A DNA stretch of 64,000 bases from Linyphia triangularis (Eukaryota > Arthropoda > Arachnida > Araneae > Linyphiidae): positions 58,194,714 through 58,258,713 of the forward strand of contig OZ021732.1 in NCBI GenBank assembly GCA_963978545.1, given 5' to 3'. Of this stretch, positions 40,166 to 52,990 are shown in pieces. The number at the start of each line of letters is the position of its first letter. Within the stretch, counting starts at the first letter, position 1. Position numbers and translations under genes: made by a program. The notes beneath the pieces are model-generated. The model was not told the DNA's origin, searched no databases, and saw nothing but the letters and a program-made list of their open reading frames with translations.

Positions 40166-43100
40166 AAGTACTATATTTTTTAACGGATTAAAGTTTGAAT
40201 TCTTGCATTCAAAGTATATATATTTTTTTTTTACTTATGCATTTAACAATGTAAATAAAGTACTAAGTACCTCTTTGTACTCTTATCAGCACTTTAACTA
40301 ATTCACTTAATAAAACACATATATCTAATTAAGAAAGTCCAAAGTTTTTTTCAATATTGATAAGTATTAACAACGCAATGAAGTCTACGCACTGTCATCT
40401 ACATTAACTTTCATTACGTTAACAAAAGGTTAAATACTATAAGAAATCTATTGCTAATTTCTTGCTTTAATTATTAACCAAAATAAAAAAATGTATATTT
40501 CGCTTAAGAGTTTTTATAACTATTCTTAATCCAAAACGTACTTTTTTGAAAACATGTATTTCTCCTTATTACACTTATTTTGTACTACACTCAAGTTATT
40601 TAAGATTTAAGACGCTATTATAATTCAATTTTTATTGTGATTTCCCTTAACTGCATATACTTAAAATGTACGGATAAATTCTAATTACATTGTAAATAAT
40701 AGTACATTGTAATAAGTATCACTAATCATAGTTACATCTGTTCATAATTCTTAAAAAAATGGTTTTGAATAAAAATTTCAATTTTCACACAGCCAGCTTT
40801 TGAATAAAATTACATTTTTATGTATCACTATCAAACCCTAAATCTTTATACACTTTTTAAAGAAATTTAAAATTATACTTTAACAAAATTCTAAATCTGT
40901 CAAATATTTATTCAAGTATAGTTGACTACTAAACTAAATTTCAACCTTATTTTTTTCACTGATGATACAAATGGTAATAGTCAATTTAAAAAGCCTACGA
41001 TATAGTTTACGGAACCATTATAGAATCAACGAATTCTACACTATACTACTTTATGCTTGTCAGATTGTCCCTCGACTCAAAACTCCCTGTTGGAAAAAAA
41101 ACTAAAAAAAACAGAACTTTCATGAAAAATTCAAATAAACCCGAGGCATCTCTTATCCTCACACACAAAATAACATCATCGAAATACCAGCCCATCTACA
41201 AGCGTTCTTTTTTTCAAGAATTTTAAAATCTAGACTTGTGCTCCACTTCTTTAACCGGAGAATCTAGATGGGAAAACAGGAGTCAGAATAGAGGGTATAA
41301 AAAAAAAGGGGAAAAAAATAGAGAGATTGACAAAAGGCAAAATCCTTCAATCCTGCTGCCTGTAGCCGGAGACAAACAGCAAAGGAAAATTCCCGAAGGC
41401 AACACTGCTACGACAAATGGCTCCCTGCCAGCCAATGCCTATAGAGTCCAAATCACGACCTGACTGATGATGGCTTTTCCCTCTTGGATGAATGGGGACT
41501 GCGCTCAAATTGCGAAATCCGAATGTCGATGACCACATAAGTGGCCATCAAAATATAAAGGGTTGAGCATCACTTTGGTAGCGATTATTATGACTATTAT
41601 GCATAGAGAAATTATTATGTTTACTCATATTAAGAGAGATTCTGAAGGGGGATAGTTACAGTTTAGATTAAAGTATAAAATGTTTTATTTGTTGGATCGT
41701 TATGTATTAGTAATTTTGTTTAATTAGTATGGTTGCCATTTTATAAAATTGTATTCTTGTGAAATTCTGTTTTCCGATGTGAAAATTAGCTTATGATATT
41801 TCCATATAGTATTTCAATTTATAAAGGTATAAGTAAATTATAACATTTGCTTAGTAAAAAGCTGTTTTTGCATTTTTGATAAATATGTGTATTAACATAG
41901 ATTGATGAAAAAATAATGTTTAAGTTTAGTAAAATGCCTAATAATAAATACTCATCCTAAAATCAACTCTAGTGAATCCCGTAATTTTGTTAATATTAGT
42001 CGAGGCTAAACCATAATATATGCAAATTTAAATAAAATAAGAAAACACCAACAATATTTTATTAATATTTTCTACGATAAATCCAGTGACAAACTTAAAT
42101 GAAGAAATTGCTCTTTGTGACACAACAGAACATTGGAAAGCAGATTAAGGAACTGAAAATCAGCTTTTTATTTTGTCTTCATATCAATTGGATTGCTTGT
42201 AGAGACAATTTTCGGTATGATATTTTCCCCCAAAATAGAGTTGTTGTAATTGCCATTGTTTAAAAAGACCAATGTCCAAAATCTACATTTTATATCATCA
42301 TACAAGGTGTATATGCCGAATGTTGATCCAGTAGTTTGTGACTATTAGTAAAACGGACATAACTTCAAAAAAATTGAAATGCATATTTTGAAACTGTCTG
42401 ATTTGTTTTAGAAAATAATCTTTTTTTTCATTGAATGAATCAAGTTCTTCAGTCATACAAATATAAACAGCAATTAAAAAATATATAATTTCAAAGGACA
42501 AACTCAAAAGCTTCAAAACATGTAGTTTAAAATATAATTTTTTTATTACACAGATCAGATTATAACTTTTCAACTTATGACCGCAGTAATCTCCTCCTCC
42601 AATTCTTGAAGTTTCTTCCATCATACAAAGTTGCAACTTATAGTCACCAGATTTAGTATACGAGATAGTTCTGAGAGATCTTCATTGATTTACACTTTCA
42701 TTCACCAAAGAATTCTTTACTGCTTTTTAGGGCAGTTGCTCAATATTTTGAGGGCAGATGTTCAAATTACTGCAAAAAACAAAACAAAAAGAGACATGTT
42801 TACCCTTTCATACTAGCATTTCAAATAAAAAAACTCTGAAAAAATGGTAAATAAGAATCCATTGATATATTTTTTTTAATCATTAATACATGCTTACTTG
42901 GTGAAAAGTACTTTTTTATTAAGAATATATGTTGTGTGAGAAAACGATAAATTCTATCAATTATTAAAGATATGATCAACCCTTAACAATTCCTATGTAT
43001 TTGTTTAAAATAATTTCACCGCAATGATGGCATTTATGTTTTTAAAACCTTTATGCGATCTGCTCACCCCGCAGATGACCAACATACCCGACCCCATTCC

Positions 43101-44123
43101 TGGAACATTAAAAATGAAGCTGTAAATATTTTCTGTAGGCAAAATGAAGAACGTTTTATGAGTAAATTTTTCTAAAAGAAGAATTTGTAATAATATCACA
43201 CACTCTTTATAATTTACACTTTTTATAAACTGCCAACTAAAATAAACGTACCCAACTTTAAATTTCACTTTGGTTTATATTAGAGAAAATAACGCAATTT
43301 GATTTCTTATTAAAATGCGAACGTATTTTGCCTACATTTCTACTCAAATATATTGAGATAATCATAAAGCACAAAAATTAAATTTTGTTTTATCAAACCA
43401 CTTTCCTAAAAACGGTACTCAAAATAAAACAAGGAGATTGTTATCTATTGAAGGATAACTCTTTATCAAAATAATTCTGATATAATTTATCGTGGTTTAT
43501 TTAGAATTAATTTTGTATGCATACTTTAATAACTTAAAAACAAATAGATTAATTTTGTTGATTAGAAAAACGTTGTTAAAATAGTGCTAACCTCTAAGTA
43601 GTTTTAAATAGTACTTAATATGTTGCCAGAACTATTACGCCAATTAACAAGTTTAAAATGCCATATTCGAAATTGAAACTATTTAAAAATAAAAGTACTT
43701 CGGTAATGAAAATATATCTTATTCTTTAAATTATTAATTATCAGATTGAAAATTCAAAGAGCTTCTCTACACGCAAAACCCATTAATTTAAGCATACCAT
43801 TTTGTGGAATTACTTCAACTGAATGAAATTCTCTTTCTTAATTAATTCTTCATTGAAATTAATGGCCTCGGATGCATGTTAGTTAATCAAGCATGCAAAA
43901 GGACTCTATCCAACACGCTTCGTGGAACGTAAAACAGGTTAATTTCTTTTAAAGAAAGTAATTTTTAAATTGAGTTGGACAGTTCTTTGATGGGTAATTT
44001 GAGATAATATTAGATATTCTACGGCATTTTAATAGACAAAGCCCACTATTATCAACAATTATTCTAATTTATAACTGGAAAGCTTGCAATTATTAAACGT
44101 TGAAATTTACATAATTCCAAAGT

Positions 44124-44124
<1 letters not shown>

Positions 44125-44157
<33 letters not shown>
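44125..44157. repeat. poly(A) run, 33 nt
   Basis: Uninterrupted adenines. Confidence 0.95.
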
Positions 44158-44160
<3 letters not shown>

Positions 44161-46495
44161 ATATGTAACTTTATTATATTTTGTTTTATTTAATTCTCTT
44201 CATTTGAATTTAATTTGTGTGAGATTTTTTTGGGGGGATGGTACTTAAATAATACTATATAAAACAGTTAAAATATTCATAAGGAGTTTTTATTCAACAC
44301 AAACCTCGGAAATAATGCTTTAAACAACGAAATATTTTTATCCAACTAAATTACACTTGTAATACACCTTATATAATAGCACACTTTTGGAATATAATGC
44401 TATGTTGCAGATAATGCCATAACATGTGCGTGCACCTATTTTTACTAAACGTAATTATTATGTATTATTTCGCTACACATTTTCACTTTACATTTTTATG
44501 TGTGTATCTTATGCATAATACAGTTGCAGATGATTAATTTTATACGTTATAAAAAATACACTACTCACGTAAAGCTCATGAATATATCCTAAATTGATTA
44601 TCATGGTTTACATTTAACCACGAAATATTTATAGAAGAGCATTATATGCAAATATTCCATTTTGAGTCTGTTCTTAGTTGATTATACCACATTGTATCTT
44701 AACAAACATATACGTATGCAGGTTATTTGCTAGTTGTGTGTTTCAAAAAAAAAATTGGCAAAACTATATTTATAGACGTTTAAAAGTTTTCTATTTATTC
44801 AAATACAGATATTATCTTAGTATAGGACTAAGAAAAATAAAGTAAAATTTTATAACCTACTCATTAGAGTATTAAGGATATTTCTTAATAAATAAAATTA
44901 TCTTAGTAGGTAGTCAATTGCAAAATAACTTCTTTTTCAAAATTTCCAATAATAAGTATTAAACCTTAGCTCTGGTTTTAAGAAAATCAAATTTTCTCTA
45001 CTATTGAATAAGTGTATCTTAAAATATAACTTATAAATTAAAATTAAAGCAACTGCCTCCATTATCTACTAAGCTATAAATTTCTACCTTAACAAGTAAC
45101 TGTCACCCAACCTTTTCTTCTTTTATACAAAACAAAAAGAACAATAGAGGACACACTGAGACGAATTACGCAGACAAAACTCACAGCCTTAACAAGCATA
45201 TTAGCCTCTAAGCGTTATTTAACGAACTCCTCTACGTCATAACCAGATTCGCACGAGTGACACGTGTTATAAACGAGCTTTTAATACCGCCGCTTCTCCA
45301 ACTGAAAGGGGATACATATGTACACGTCCAATCCCCCTCCCCCCTCCCCCTTCTGCATCCCTAGTCTCCTCGTCGACCCATCACATTACAGTGTCCTTCA
45401 TCTCGATTGCCATTTGACGTTATACCAGAACTATTATTGGGACATAAATTTTCGTATCCATCTAGAATGTTTTCGAATAGTTTAGGGAGAGTTCGATGAC
45501 CTTCAGCACATTTGATTCGGTTATTGGGTATTACTAGATGAGAATAGTTCGACATATGGGTTTGAGTTTTCAAGTACGCGTTGTTAATAATGAAAGTTAC
45601 ATTGAACATTATGAAAGCTATATTATTTTCTAAGTAACGGATGATTTGTTTCGAATGGGTTTGTAAATGGGAACGTATATAAACATATGTTAATGGAATT
45701 TAAAATCTAAATAATAAATTACATCTGAACTTTAAATTTTCGTATCTATGAAGAAATATCGAAGTCCCTTTAAGAAGGATGACAATGGCTTTTATGTCAT
45801 TGGATTCCTGATTTTTGTAAATATAAGTGTATAAGTTGAAAGAAATGGTTACACCAGAGATTGAGTTTGCTACTGTGTGCTGGTGATGGACACAAGTTAC
45901 AAGTAGTAACATTAAATATTTGCATTAGTGTCTAGAATGCTGAAAATAGTCTTATAATCTAAATGCTAAGAGGATTACATATCCATTTAAACGAGATTTA
46001 GATTTCTTATAAATTGGAGCCTGATATGAGAATATTGTATAGTGAATAGTTGAAATTTTTATCAAATGTGTTTTGGCGATGAAAATTGCAATATTTGAAA
46101 TATTTGTATGTCTGGTAATTTTAAAGAATGGGCAAGAATATATTTAATAAGGATTGTAATTTGGATGATTGAGGAAATTTTAGCCAATATTCTAAATGAG
46201 TCATGTATTTCATATGAAAAAGAATGTTTTAGACAACATTAAATGAATACTGTTAATTGAATCCCGTTATATACACACTTATCTTTTTATAGAAGGCAAA
46301 ATCCTCACTGACTTTCTAACTCACTAACTCATAACTAATTTTCATATTTTCCCTATAAAAAAATCTGGATTTGAAGTAAATCTTAACTACCATGAAAGTA
46401 ACTAAAACTATAAATAGAAATATATTAACAATATTTTGAACAACAACAGTAAAATGTTTGATATTTCAATGCATCATTCATAACAAGATCAGTGA

Positions 46496-46780
46496 AATTG
46501 GGCACATGTCTTCTCCAAGCTGTACTTAGCGAAGTTGAGTTATGGTGACTTCGAAATACTACTCTTAAGGGGTCAAAAAGGAGTAAAACTTTTGAATGTG
46601 AAATATTTCGCTATCCTTCTTCCCATAAACCAAGGACCAAAAAATTGGCACACATGTCTTCCTTCCAAAACTCTACGTATTAAAACTAAACTATCCCAAT
46701 TTCAACTAACTACACTACAGTTTTCAACAAGAGGTAAAACTTATCGAATGTGGAATGTATATCCTGGATTTTAAAAATTG
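46496..46780 (+). repeat. diverged tandem duplication (about 145 bp units)
   Basis: The first unit (46496-46641) runs from AATTGGGCACATGTCTTC to GTAAAACTTTTGAATGTG. The second (46642-46780) runs from AATTGGCACACATGTCTTCC to GTAAAACTTATCGAATGTGG. The ends match well and the middles are diverged. The open frame across it has no domain character. It lies just upstream of the first dpr exon in the window. Confidence 0.55.
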
Positions 46781-46917
46781 ATAAAAAATGTTCTAATATC
46801 ACGTATTGAAGCAAGGGTATTGTACTAGTTTATGTGCATTAGTTAAAGTGATTTGATAAACTTTATTGATTACAATATGTTATTGATATATTTTAAGGAT
46901 TTTTTTTTTTTAATTAG

Positions 46918-47128
46918 GTTTCGTGGATTCGAAGGAGAGACTTCCACGTTCTAACTGTGGGAATGGACACTTATACCACCGACGACCGATTTGAATCGAT
47001 CCACATGGAGAAGAACAATGACTGGACCCTAAAAATAAAATTTGCGCAACTGTGGGATGAAGGGTTGTACGAGTGCCAAGTTAGCTCAGACCCAAAAATA
47101 AGTTTATTTGTCAATCTAAGCATTGTTG
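46918..47128 (+). CDS. dpr-family protein, exon for C-terminal half of Ig domain 1
   Basis: Dpr proteins are neuronal cell-surface Ig proteins that bind DIP partners and help choose synaptic partners. This exon follows a long T tract and TTAG and ends at G|GTAAGT, phase 0 in and phase 1 out, 70 codons plus one base. It begins VSWIRRRDFHVLTVG, the hallmark C-strand of Dpr Ig1 with the core Trp. YTTDDRF and NDWTLKIK (strands D-E) and LYECQVS with the second disulphide Cys follow, then DPKISLFVNLSIV. The first Ig1 Cys and the signal peptide are missing and must be in exons upstream. An N-glycosylation site (NLS) is near the end. No stop or frameshift is present, so the gene looks intact. Which dpr paralogue it is cannot be told from this part. 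Confidence 0.93.
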
Positions 47129-47608
47129 GTAAGTTGGTTGATTAACATTATTGTTGACTCTCAATTGCATAAAAATGTATCTTCTTTCTGCCTATTCATT
47201 TAGGAATATCTTTAAGTATTACTGAACACTTGAAACATATACATAATTTGAAAGAAAATTATTTAATATACATAAGATTGAATAAATCTCAAAATACTTA
47301 TGAAAATTGAATAATTTTTCATTACGTCCTTTTTTACGATATTAATGCCACTATGATGAATTTACATTTAATACATTATGTATAGATTTGCCTTTTATTA
47401 ATTAACTATTAACTGTGTGGACATAGATCTATATTTGTTTTCTAAAAGTGTTGGATTTGAATCTTGGTTGAATGCATCACCGTGCATCTGCAGTTTCTTT
47501 TCAAATTAAATAGCCTCGATATCATTGACTAGTTTGGATATTTGATAACACATCTTTTCTAGCTACAATTTTAATAATGTTGTTTTTCTTATTTTTTGGA
47601 AGATAATA

Positions 47609-47803
47609 CAGGGTGTCCACAAATTAGTCAGGCATTGGAGTCCAAATACATCTGAATAACTCTTAATAACTAGGCCTTATAAACTATTATTTTTCTAAAA
47701 AATAGTTTATGTCCATCATATCATTCTATATGCAAAGCCTTGTTATTAAGAGTTATACAGATCTATTTGAACTCAATTGCCCAGCTAATTTGTGGACACA
47801 TTG
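47609..47803. mobile_element. mariner-type MITE with TA target duplication
   Basis: The 195-bp element starts CAGGGTGTCCACAAATTAG and its right end, reverse-complemented, starts CAATGTGTCCACAAATTAG. The inverted similarity runs for about 75 bp from each end and includes a shared TAACTCTTAATAAC. TA flanks both sides (47607-47608 and 47804-47805), as Tc1/mariner elements leave. It is almost entirely inverted repeat, so it could fold into a long hairpin in the nascent transcript, and it has no coding capacity. Confidence 0.85.
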
Positions 47804-47973
47804 TATGCTTTGTTAATATGAACTACATTTTTTTTTTTTTTTTTAATGCAAATTATTATTTCTATGATCTTATGAGGACCTCACATAGTTTAACAAGAAT
47901 CTAACAACATAGCTTCTGCCCGATGATAATAAGGAGGTCAGAAAATATTACGAAATATGCATCAAAATATTAT

Positions 47974-47975
<2 letters not shown>

Positions 47976-48013
<38 letters not shown>
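47976..48013. repeat. poly(T) run, 38 nt
   Basis: Uninterrupted thymines in the dpr intron, upstream of the Ig2 acceptor. Too far from the splice site to be its normal pyrimidine tract. Confidence 0.95.
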
Positions 48014-48021
<8 letters not shown>

Positions 48022-48107
48022 TAACTACGTTGAACTTGTACCACTAAACATTGAAGCACACATCAATTTCAATAGACCTGCATTCTTATTCACTATTCCC
48101 TTCACAG

Positions 48108-48404
48108 TGGCCAAGGCAAGCATTCTAGGCCCCCACCCACTCTTCCTGAAAACAGGCAGCTCCATCAACTTGACCTGCATCATCACCGAGAGTCCAGAAC
48201 CACCTGTATTCGTCTTCTGGTACCACGATGACAGGATGATCAACTACGACTCTGCCAGAGGAGACATCACGATGTACAAGAGTTCTGAAGATTCCACCAC
48301 CAGCAGACTCTACATCAAGGACGCGACCGCCGAGGATTCCGGGAACTACACATGCTGTCCTTCCAACACTCAAGCCACCAGTATTCCTGTATACGTCTTA
48401 AACG
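48108..48404 (+). CDS. dpr-family protein, exon for Ig domain 2
   Basis: The 297-bp exon lies between acceptor TTCACAG and donor G|GTACTT, phase 1 at both sides, and so encodes a whole module. It opens VAKASILGPHPLFLKTGSSINLTC, carrying the first disulphide Cys; ILGP with xxGSxINLTC is the standard Dpr Ig2 start. FVFWYHDDRMINYDSARGD follows, with the core Trp, then SRLYIKDATAEDSGNYTC with the second Cys, and it ends SIPVYVLNG, the usual Dpr hinge to the C-terminus. N-glycosylation sites occur at NLT and NYT. Codon use is much more GC-rich than the flanks. If the next intron is retained, translation adds only TYGTCPVC after the hinge before a TAA. Confidence 0.95.
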
Positions 48405-49395
48405 GTACTTATGGTACTTGTCCGGTTTGCTAACTTCTTTTCATCTTTCTCTTTGTGTTTGTGCATCTTGCTCTCTTGTTTCTGCTCATAGTGTTAATAC
48501 TGCCGTTTATTGAATTGATGATTGCGAGTGGAGAAAATGGAATAAAGAAAATAAGTTATGTGATTGTTTGAATGGTTTTGACTTATAAAAAATTATAAGA
48601 ATTTAATGCTGAAAATGCCAAAAATTCTAGTATATGTACATTACCATTGAAATCAACATATACTACTTCAGAAATCCTGAATGTGATTAATATGTGTTAT
48701 ACTCAGGATTAATTCCAAACAGGATGAATTAAAATAAGCTATATTTACTTAACTAAAATGGATACAAAAATGTGTGAATCCTTTAATACTGTCAGACGCT
48801 TTTGTCATTTTGTTATCTACTTTTATATTGATTATCTTAAATTAAGTTTAGGTGAATTTTAAATACAAATAATCAAAACAACTAAGACACATTAAATTTG
48901 AAATCTACATCGTTGAAATTTATTATTAAATTTGAAATGTAGCGTTAATTTTCCAATTAAATTTACAACAATAAAACGGATACTAGTAAATAATTCAATA
49001 TTTGTGAAATGGTATTTTTAAGAGTACTTTTTTGGTTAAAATCCTATTATTATAATTTTTTGCTGGTAGATTATGATTTAAAAGTATGGAAAATAATTAT
49101 GGATATATTTTACAAAGTGAATTTTTTCTGTAAATCGTCTGGCCACATTTGTACATGCATTATTTGTAATTGTATAGGACATTATGGTTTTTTTCTGTTT
49201 AGGATAATTTCTAGAAGAATAAATTATTCTTTCACAGATAAAATAATATTAGAGCATCCATATTGCCTTTAAATGTTCTCAGTGAAATTTAAATAAATAA
49301 AACAAAATTGTTTAAATACTTATTTTAGATTCAGTACAATGTTAAAATGTCTGTCTTCAATTCAAAATTTAATTTTGGTCACATTTCCTTTTCAG
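48405..49395 (+). other. dpr intron between Ig2 and C-terminal exon
   Basis: A 991-bp phase-1 intron with a GTACTT donor and a pyrimidine-rich TTTCCTTTTCAG acceptor. Apart from AT-rich filler nothing else is seen; the 87-codon frame at 49009-49272 has no coding character. Confidence 0.85.
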
Positions 49396-49508
49396 GAGAA
49401 AGACCCGCCGCCATTCAACATGATGCCAATATTTCCACCTCGTCTTCGTCCAGTCCCAACTTATCTTTCCTGCTCTTCCTCGTCCTCACCGCTATGGTTT
49501 CGAGGTGA
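49396..49508 (+). CDS. dpr-family protein, terminal exon with GPI-type tail
   Basis: Read in phase 1 after TTTTCAG, the exon continues the hinge as GERPAAIQHDA, matching the family pattern VLNGE-PAAxQ. A serine-rich spacer (STSSSSSPN) follows, then a hydrophobic end LSFLLFLVLTAMVSR and TGA at 49506-49508. A Ser/Asn-rich stretch before a terminal hydrophobic segment, with almost no cytoplasmic tail, fits a GPI-anchor signal, placing the protein on the outer face of the plasma membrane. A single-pass anchor with a two-residue tail is the alternative. A longer frame here (49339-49521) is the wrong reading frame. Confidence 0.9.
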
Positions 49509-50972
49509 CAGCGCCATCTAGTGAAGCTCAACGCTACTACTGAGCTTTTCGGCTCCAATCATCATTGAAGGACGATCAGTCAACTAAATTCAAATCTCAA
49601 GGTATTTCAACGGAGTATATCTATAGCGAATTACCAAAACGACTCAATCCACCTACCAAAGACAGTTACCCTACTGATTCCTGGAATACATAAATATATG
49701 CTGAGAGATTGTAGTATGTTTATATTAATTCTACTTTCTTTACCAGTACTTCTCACCTCGAGGGCAATCAGCAATTTAAATAGCTGTGACTCACATAAAC
49801 TGATATTGGGAATATTACTGACTGAGAGTTTGTCGCTCTTCAAATGCAATGCAAATGTTCTGTGAAGAATTCAGAAACAGTGTGCATGATTTTACTCTAA
49901 AATCGGAAGCTATCATATACTAATGAAACAATTTCGACAGCATTGGCTTCAAGTTATAAGGTTGTGGATACTAATAAGGTGGACAAGTATTAAAGCTGTA
50001 TGTGAATTTAAAACAGTAAATTGACAATGAAAGAGCAATTTGAACACAGATTTGCAGCTAATCTTAATATGGGTGGTATGCTAATATGATCCTCAGAAAA
50101 AGTGCATAAACTATTTTGTGCAGTGAAGCCATTTGTTTTCAACTGTGCATCATTGAGCACATCAGCAGTATTACTGCATTTCAAGATAAAATAGCAGGGT
50201 TTACTTATTAACATAAAGTTGCAATGTTTGTGAACGAATACATGAACAAACGAAACTCTAATTTTGAGAATTGTCTCGACTTCATACTTGTGCACAGAAC
50301 TAAAAGTACCTTTTGTAATGATGTGTATATTTAAAATATGAAATGTATCCTAATTAATTTCAAGCTTACAATATACTTTTTTTTTGCTTCTTCTAAACCC
50401 ATGAACTGTTTTCAGCTTCAGAATATTTATTTAATTGTATGCATGTTTCGTCATTCCCAAGCATGAGATTACCTTGTGTTTTCATCCTTCTTTGTAATCA
50501 AGTGACATTTTGTGAAAAACGATCATCTTTCATGTTTATATCGCTACAAAAGTTGTTAATAACTTATCTCATCAAATCCTGGATTTCACTGTTCTTGAAA
50601 ATCAGCATGATGTTGTATCTAACAATGTGTTAATTATGAAGAAATATGTATCATTCGAATTTAAACATTTCACACAACTATTTAACTAAAATACATCCAT
50701 TTTCATAAATTAAAAGCAATATTAAAAGTGTCATTAATTTTAAGCATTACTGGTTATGTTTAATTTTCAAGTTTTGTACAGTAAGAGACTAACACTGGTA
50801 TACTCTAGTATTACACTATATTTTAATCCCCAAAAAGTTAAACTTATGATGCCCCCGTTATTACTGGTATATCTTCTGATAGAAGAATGATATAAAGTGC
50901 TACCATAAGGTATGGTGTTTTACACAACCATTGAAAATGTTTCACATATATATTTTATGTTTGAAATTATTC

Positions 50973-51008
<36 letters not shown>

Positions 51009-52990
51009 CTGGACACCAGTGTAATTCCAACTCAATTTTATCTAAAAAAATCAAATCTCTTCGAATTGTTCGAATTGTAGTCAGAAGGTATGGTTAAAGT
51101 ATCCAATTTAAGCAGAAGCTCGCTGTAAGTGATAGAGTATTTTTAAATGCTTGATAAGGTATCGGTTAGAGTGGTAAGCTCGCTTATCTTAGTCGAAAGA
51201 GAAACATTCCAGGAAAGTTGTATGGATTAATTACAATCCTTGCCTAGAAGATTGAGCTTGGTACGAATGTTAAGTATTAGAAGGATTATCTTTTATTGGA
51301 AATGGTGCTAAACATTAGGTTAGATGTGAGAGGGATGTTTATTTGGCGATAAGCTATCAGCAATTTTTAGATAATAAGGAATTAGGAACTAACTAACAAA
51401 TGTTTTGTTTTCTATTACTTCTGTCTAAAATATAAACTGGCAGGAATAACTTTTTGAGATGAATTATCTGAAAGGTTATAAGTACGAATGAATTCATTGT
51501 TTCGGAAATACGTACATGTTTGTTTAAACGCACATATGGTGGTTGTATCATGCATGTTAATTTACTTGCATAATTTTGTGATATAATTACATATTAAAAA
51601 GTTATTTTATTTTAACTTGTTCCCCGTTATGGTTTTTTCTTAGAAGTTTATATATTCCTAAATAAAGTATTAAATAAGAATGTTTCACATACAACTTTTG
51701 TTGATATAATCCATAACAATAAACTTCCAAGTACGTTACATGATATAGTTATTAAAAAAAATCATTATAAACAAGCAATGGAACTAAGAAAAAATAAAAA
51801 GAATATATTGCAGATATTTTTTTACTAAATCCATTGAGCAAAGTTACTAATTTTCAGATTATTTAAATAGCAATTTGTGTAATTTTTTAACATATATCTA
51901 GTTATCTTATAAAAAAATAAATTAAAAAAATAAAGCAATGGTTTTTTCAGTCAGATAAAAATATAGGGGACATAACTTATAAATAGATCTAAAGAATTGA
52001 TAAAGAATTAATGTTTTCTTGAATTCCATCGTATACTTTTAGCTAAATTCTACATAGATTTAGCATTTGTTATGATATAGAGAAGATCTTTCAAAATTGA
52101 GAATCCCAGCAATATTTCATGGTTTAGAGTTTACGAAGTGATGTCCCTGCTTTTTGCTTTTTTACTTAAAAAAAGCAAGTTGTCTTGAAATAAATAATAA
52201 ACTCGTTTTTAGTTAGGGAAAATTTATATTAAGGTTTTATTATCAGGCATCTTATAGGGTTGTCTTATGGGATGAAGACCATTAATATGGAAATTAAGCA
52301 TTATACCATGTGCTTGTATTATACATTTTTTCCCAGAAAACAGAATTTCATTAAAAATACAACCTTTTAAAATAAAAGCATACATACGAATTAAAAGCAT
52401 AACACTTAGTCTCTTTAGACTGTTCAAATGCCTGTATAAAATCCTTTAATAAGATTTTATGGATTTATAATGGATAAAATTAGGTACAAATCTTTGCCTA
52501 TCTAAGAAATAAAAATATTAAATCAGATGAAAGTCAAAATCCTATTTCAGTACATTTCACTTAATGCTTTTACAATGAGTATTTATTCTTTAAGCACAAT
52601 TGCAGATTATAAAAAAGAAATAAATATTGAGCTTTAAGTTAAATATTAATAAATCCACATTAAAAAATTTTAAAATGTGCTTTTAAGGCCAAATTCTTTT
52701 CATAGAAAACAACTATACCATACATCATTTATACGAGACATTGCGTTGAGATTACAATCACTATTTATACATAAATTAAATACTCTTCCAGTTTTAACCG
52801 TTCCTACATTGCGTCCCTGTAAGGTACTCGACGCATTTCAATATCCGAGTGCTCTCTGTATTATATATGCATACAATGTATAAGCATGTTTCTTTTATTT
52901 TTATTTTGTTATTGTTTAGCATTGCTATTGTACATACTACATTGCTTCACTTCTCTGTATATGAGCGTAGACTATATGACATTTAAAATA
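49509..52990 (+). other. putative dpr 3' UTR and downstream DNA
   Basis: No coding sequence follows the stop. AATAAA hexamers occur near 51660, with further ones near 52190 and 52985, so the transcript end cannot be fixed. A T run at 50976-51003 interrupts the region. Remaining open frames show no domain. Confidence 0.35.
50976..51003. repeat. poly(T) run, 28 nt
   Basis: Uninterrupted thymines. Confidence 0.95.

Larger units (their letters stand above)
38383..46495. other. no recognisable gene; probable upstream dpr intron or flank
   Basis: AT-rich DNA without recognisable domains on either strand. The longest frame (minus, 42298-42636) has skewed composition and no family resemblance. GC-richer stretches at 39050-39480, 41220-41560 and 45170-45370 gave no recognisable protein. 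I looked here for the missing first half of the dpr Ig1 domain (a Cys-bearing strand before VSWIR) and did not find it. It contains an (AT)n run at 40087 and a poly(A) run at 44125. Confidence 0.4.
47129..48107 (+). other. dpr intron between the Ig1 and Ig2 exons
   Basis: A 979-bp phase-1 intron with a GTAAGT donor and a TTCACAG acceptor. It holds a mariner-type MITE (47609-47803), a shorter T run near 47829 and a 38-T run ending 94 bp before the acceptor. Confidence 0.85.

Noticed and set aside
41236..41538. Overlapping plus and minus frames in a GC-richer patch
   Set aside because: The 75- and 63-codon frames oppose each other and neither has domain character; possibly an untranslated exon or a repeat.
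42298..42636. Minus-strand 112-codon open frame with a hydrophobic stretch
   Set aside because: AT-driven composition rich in Ile, Phe, Tyr and Lys, no domain or splice context, and no family resemblance.
48025..48373. Minus-strand open frames of 72 and 82 codons over the Ig2 exon
   Set aside because: They are antisense shadows of the GC-rich dpr exon.
49339..49521. Plus-strand 60-codon frame over the dpr terminal exon
   Set aside because: Wrong frame. The phase-1 frame from the TTCAG acceptor gives the family-typical hinge and hydrophobic tail instead.
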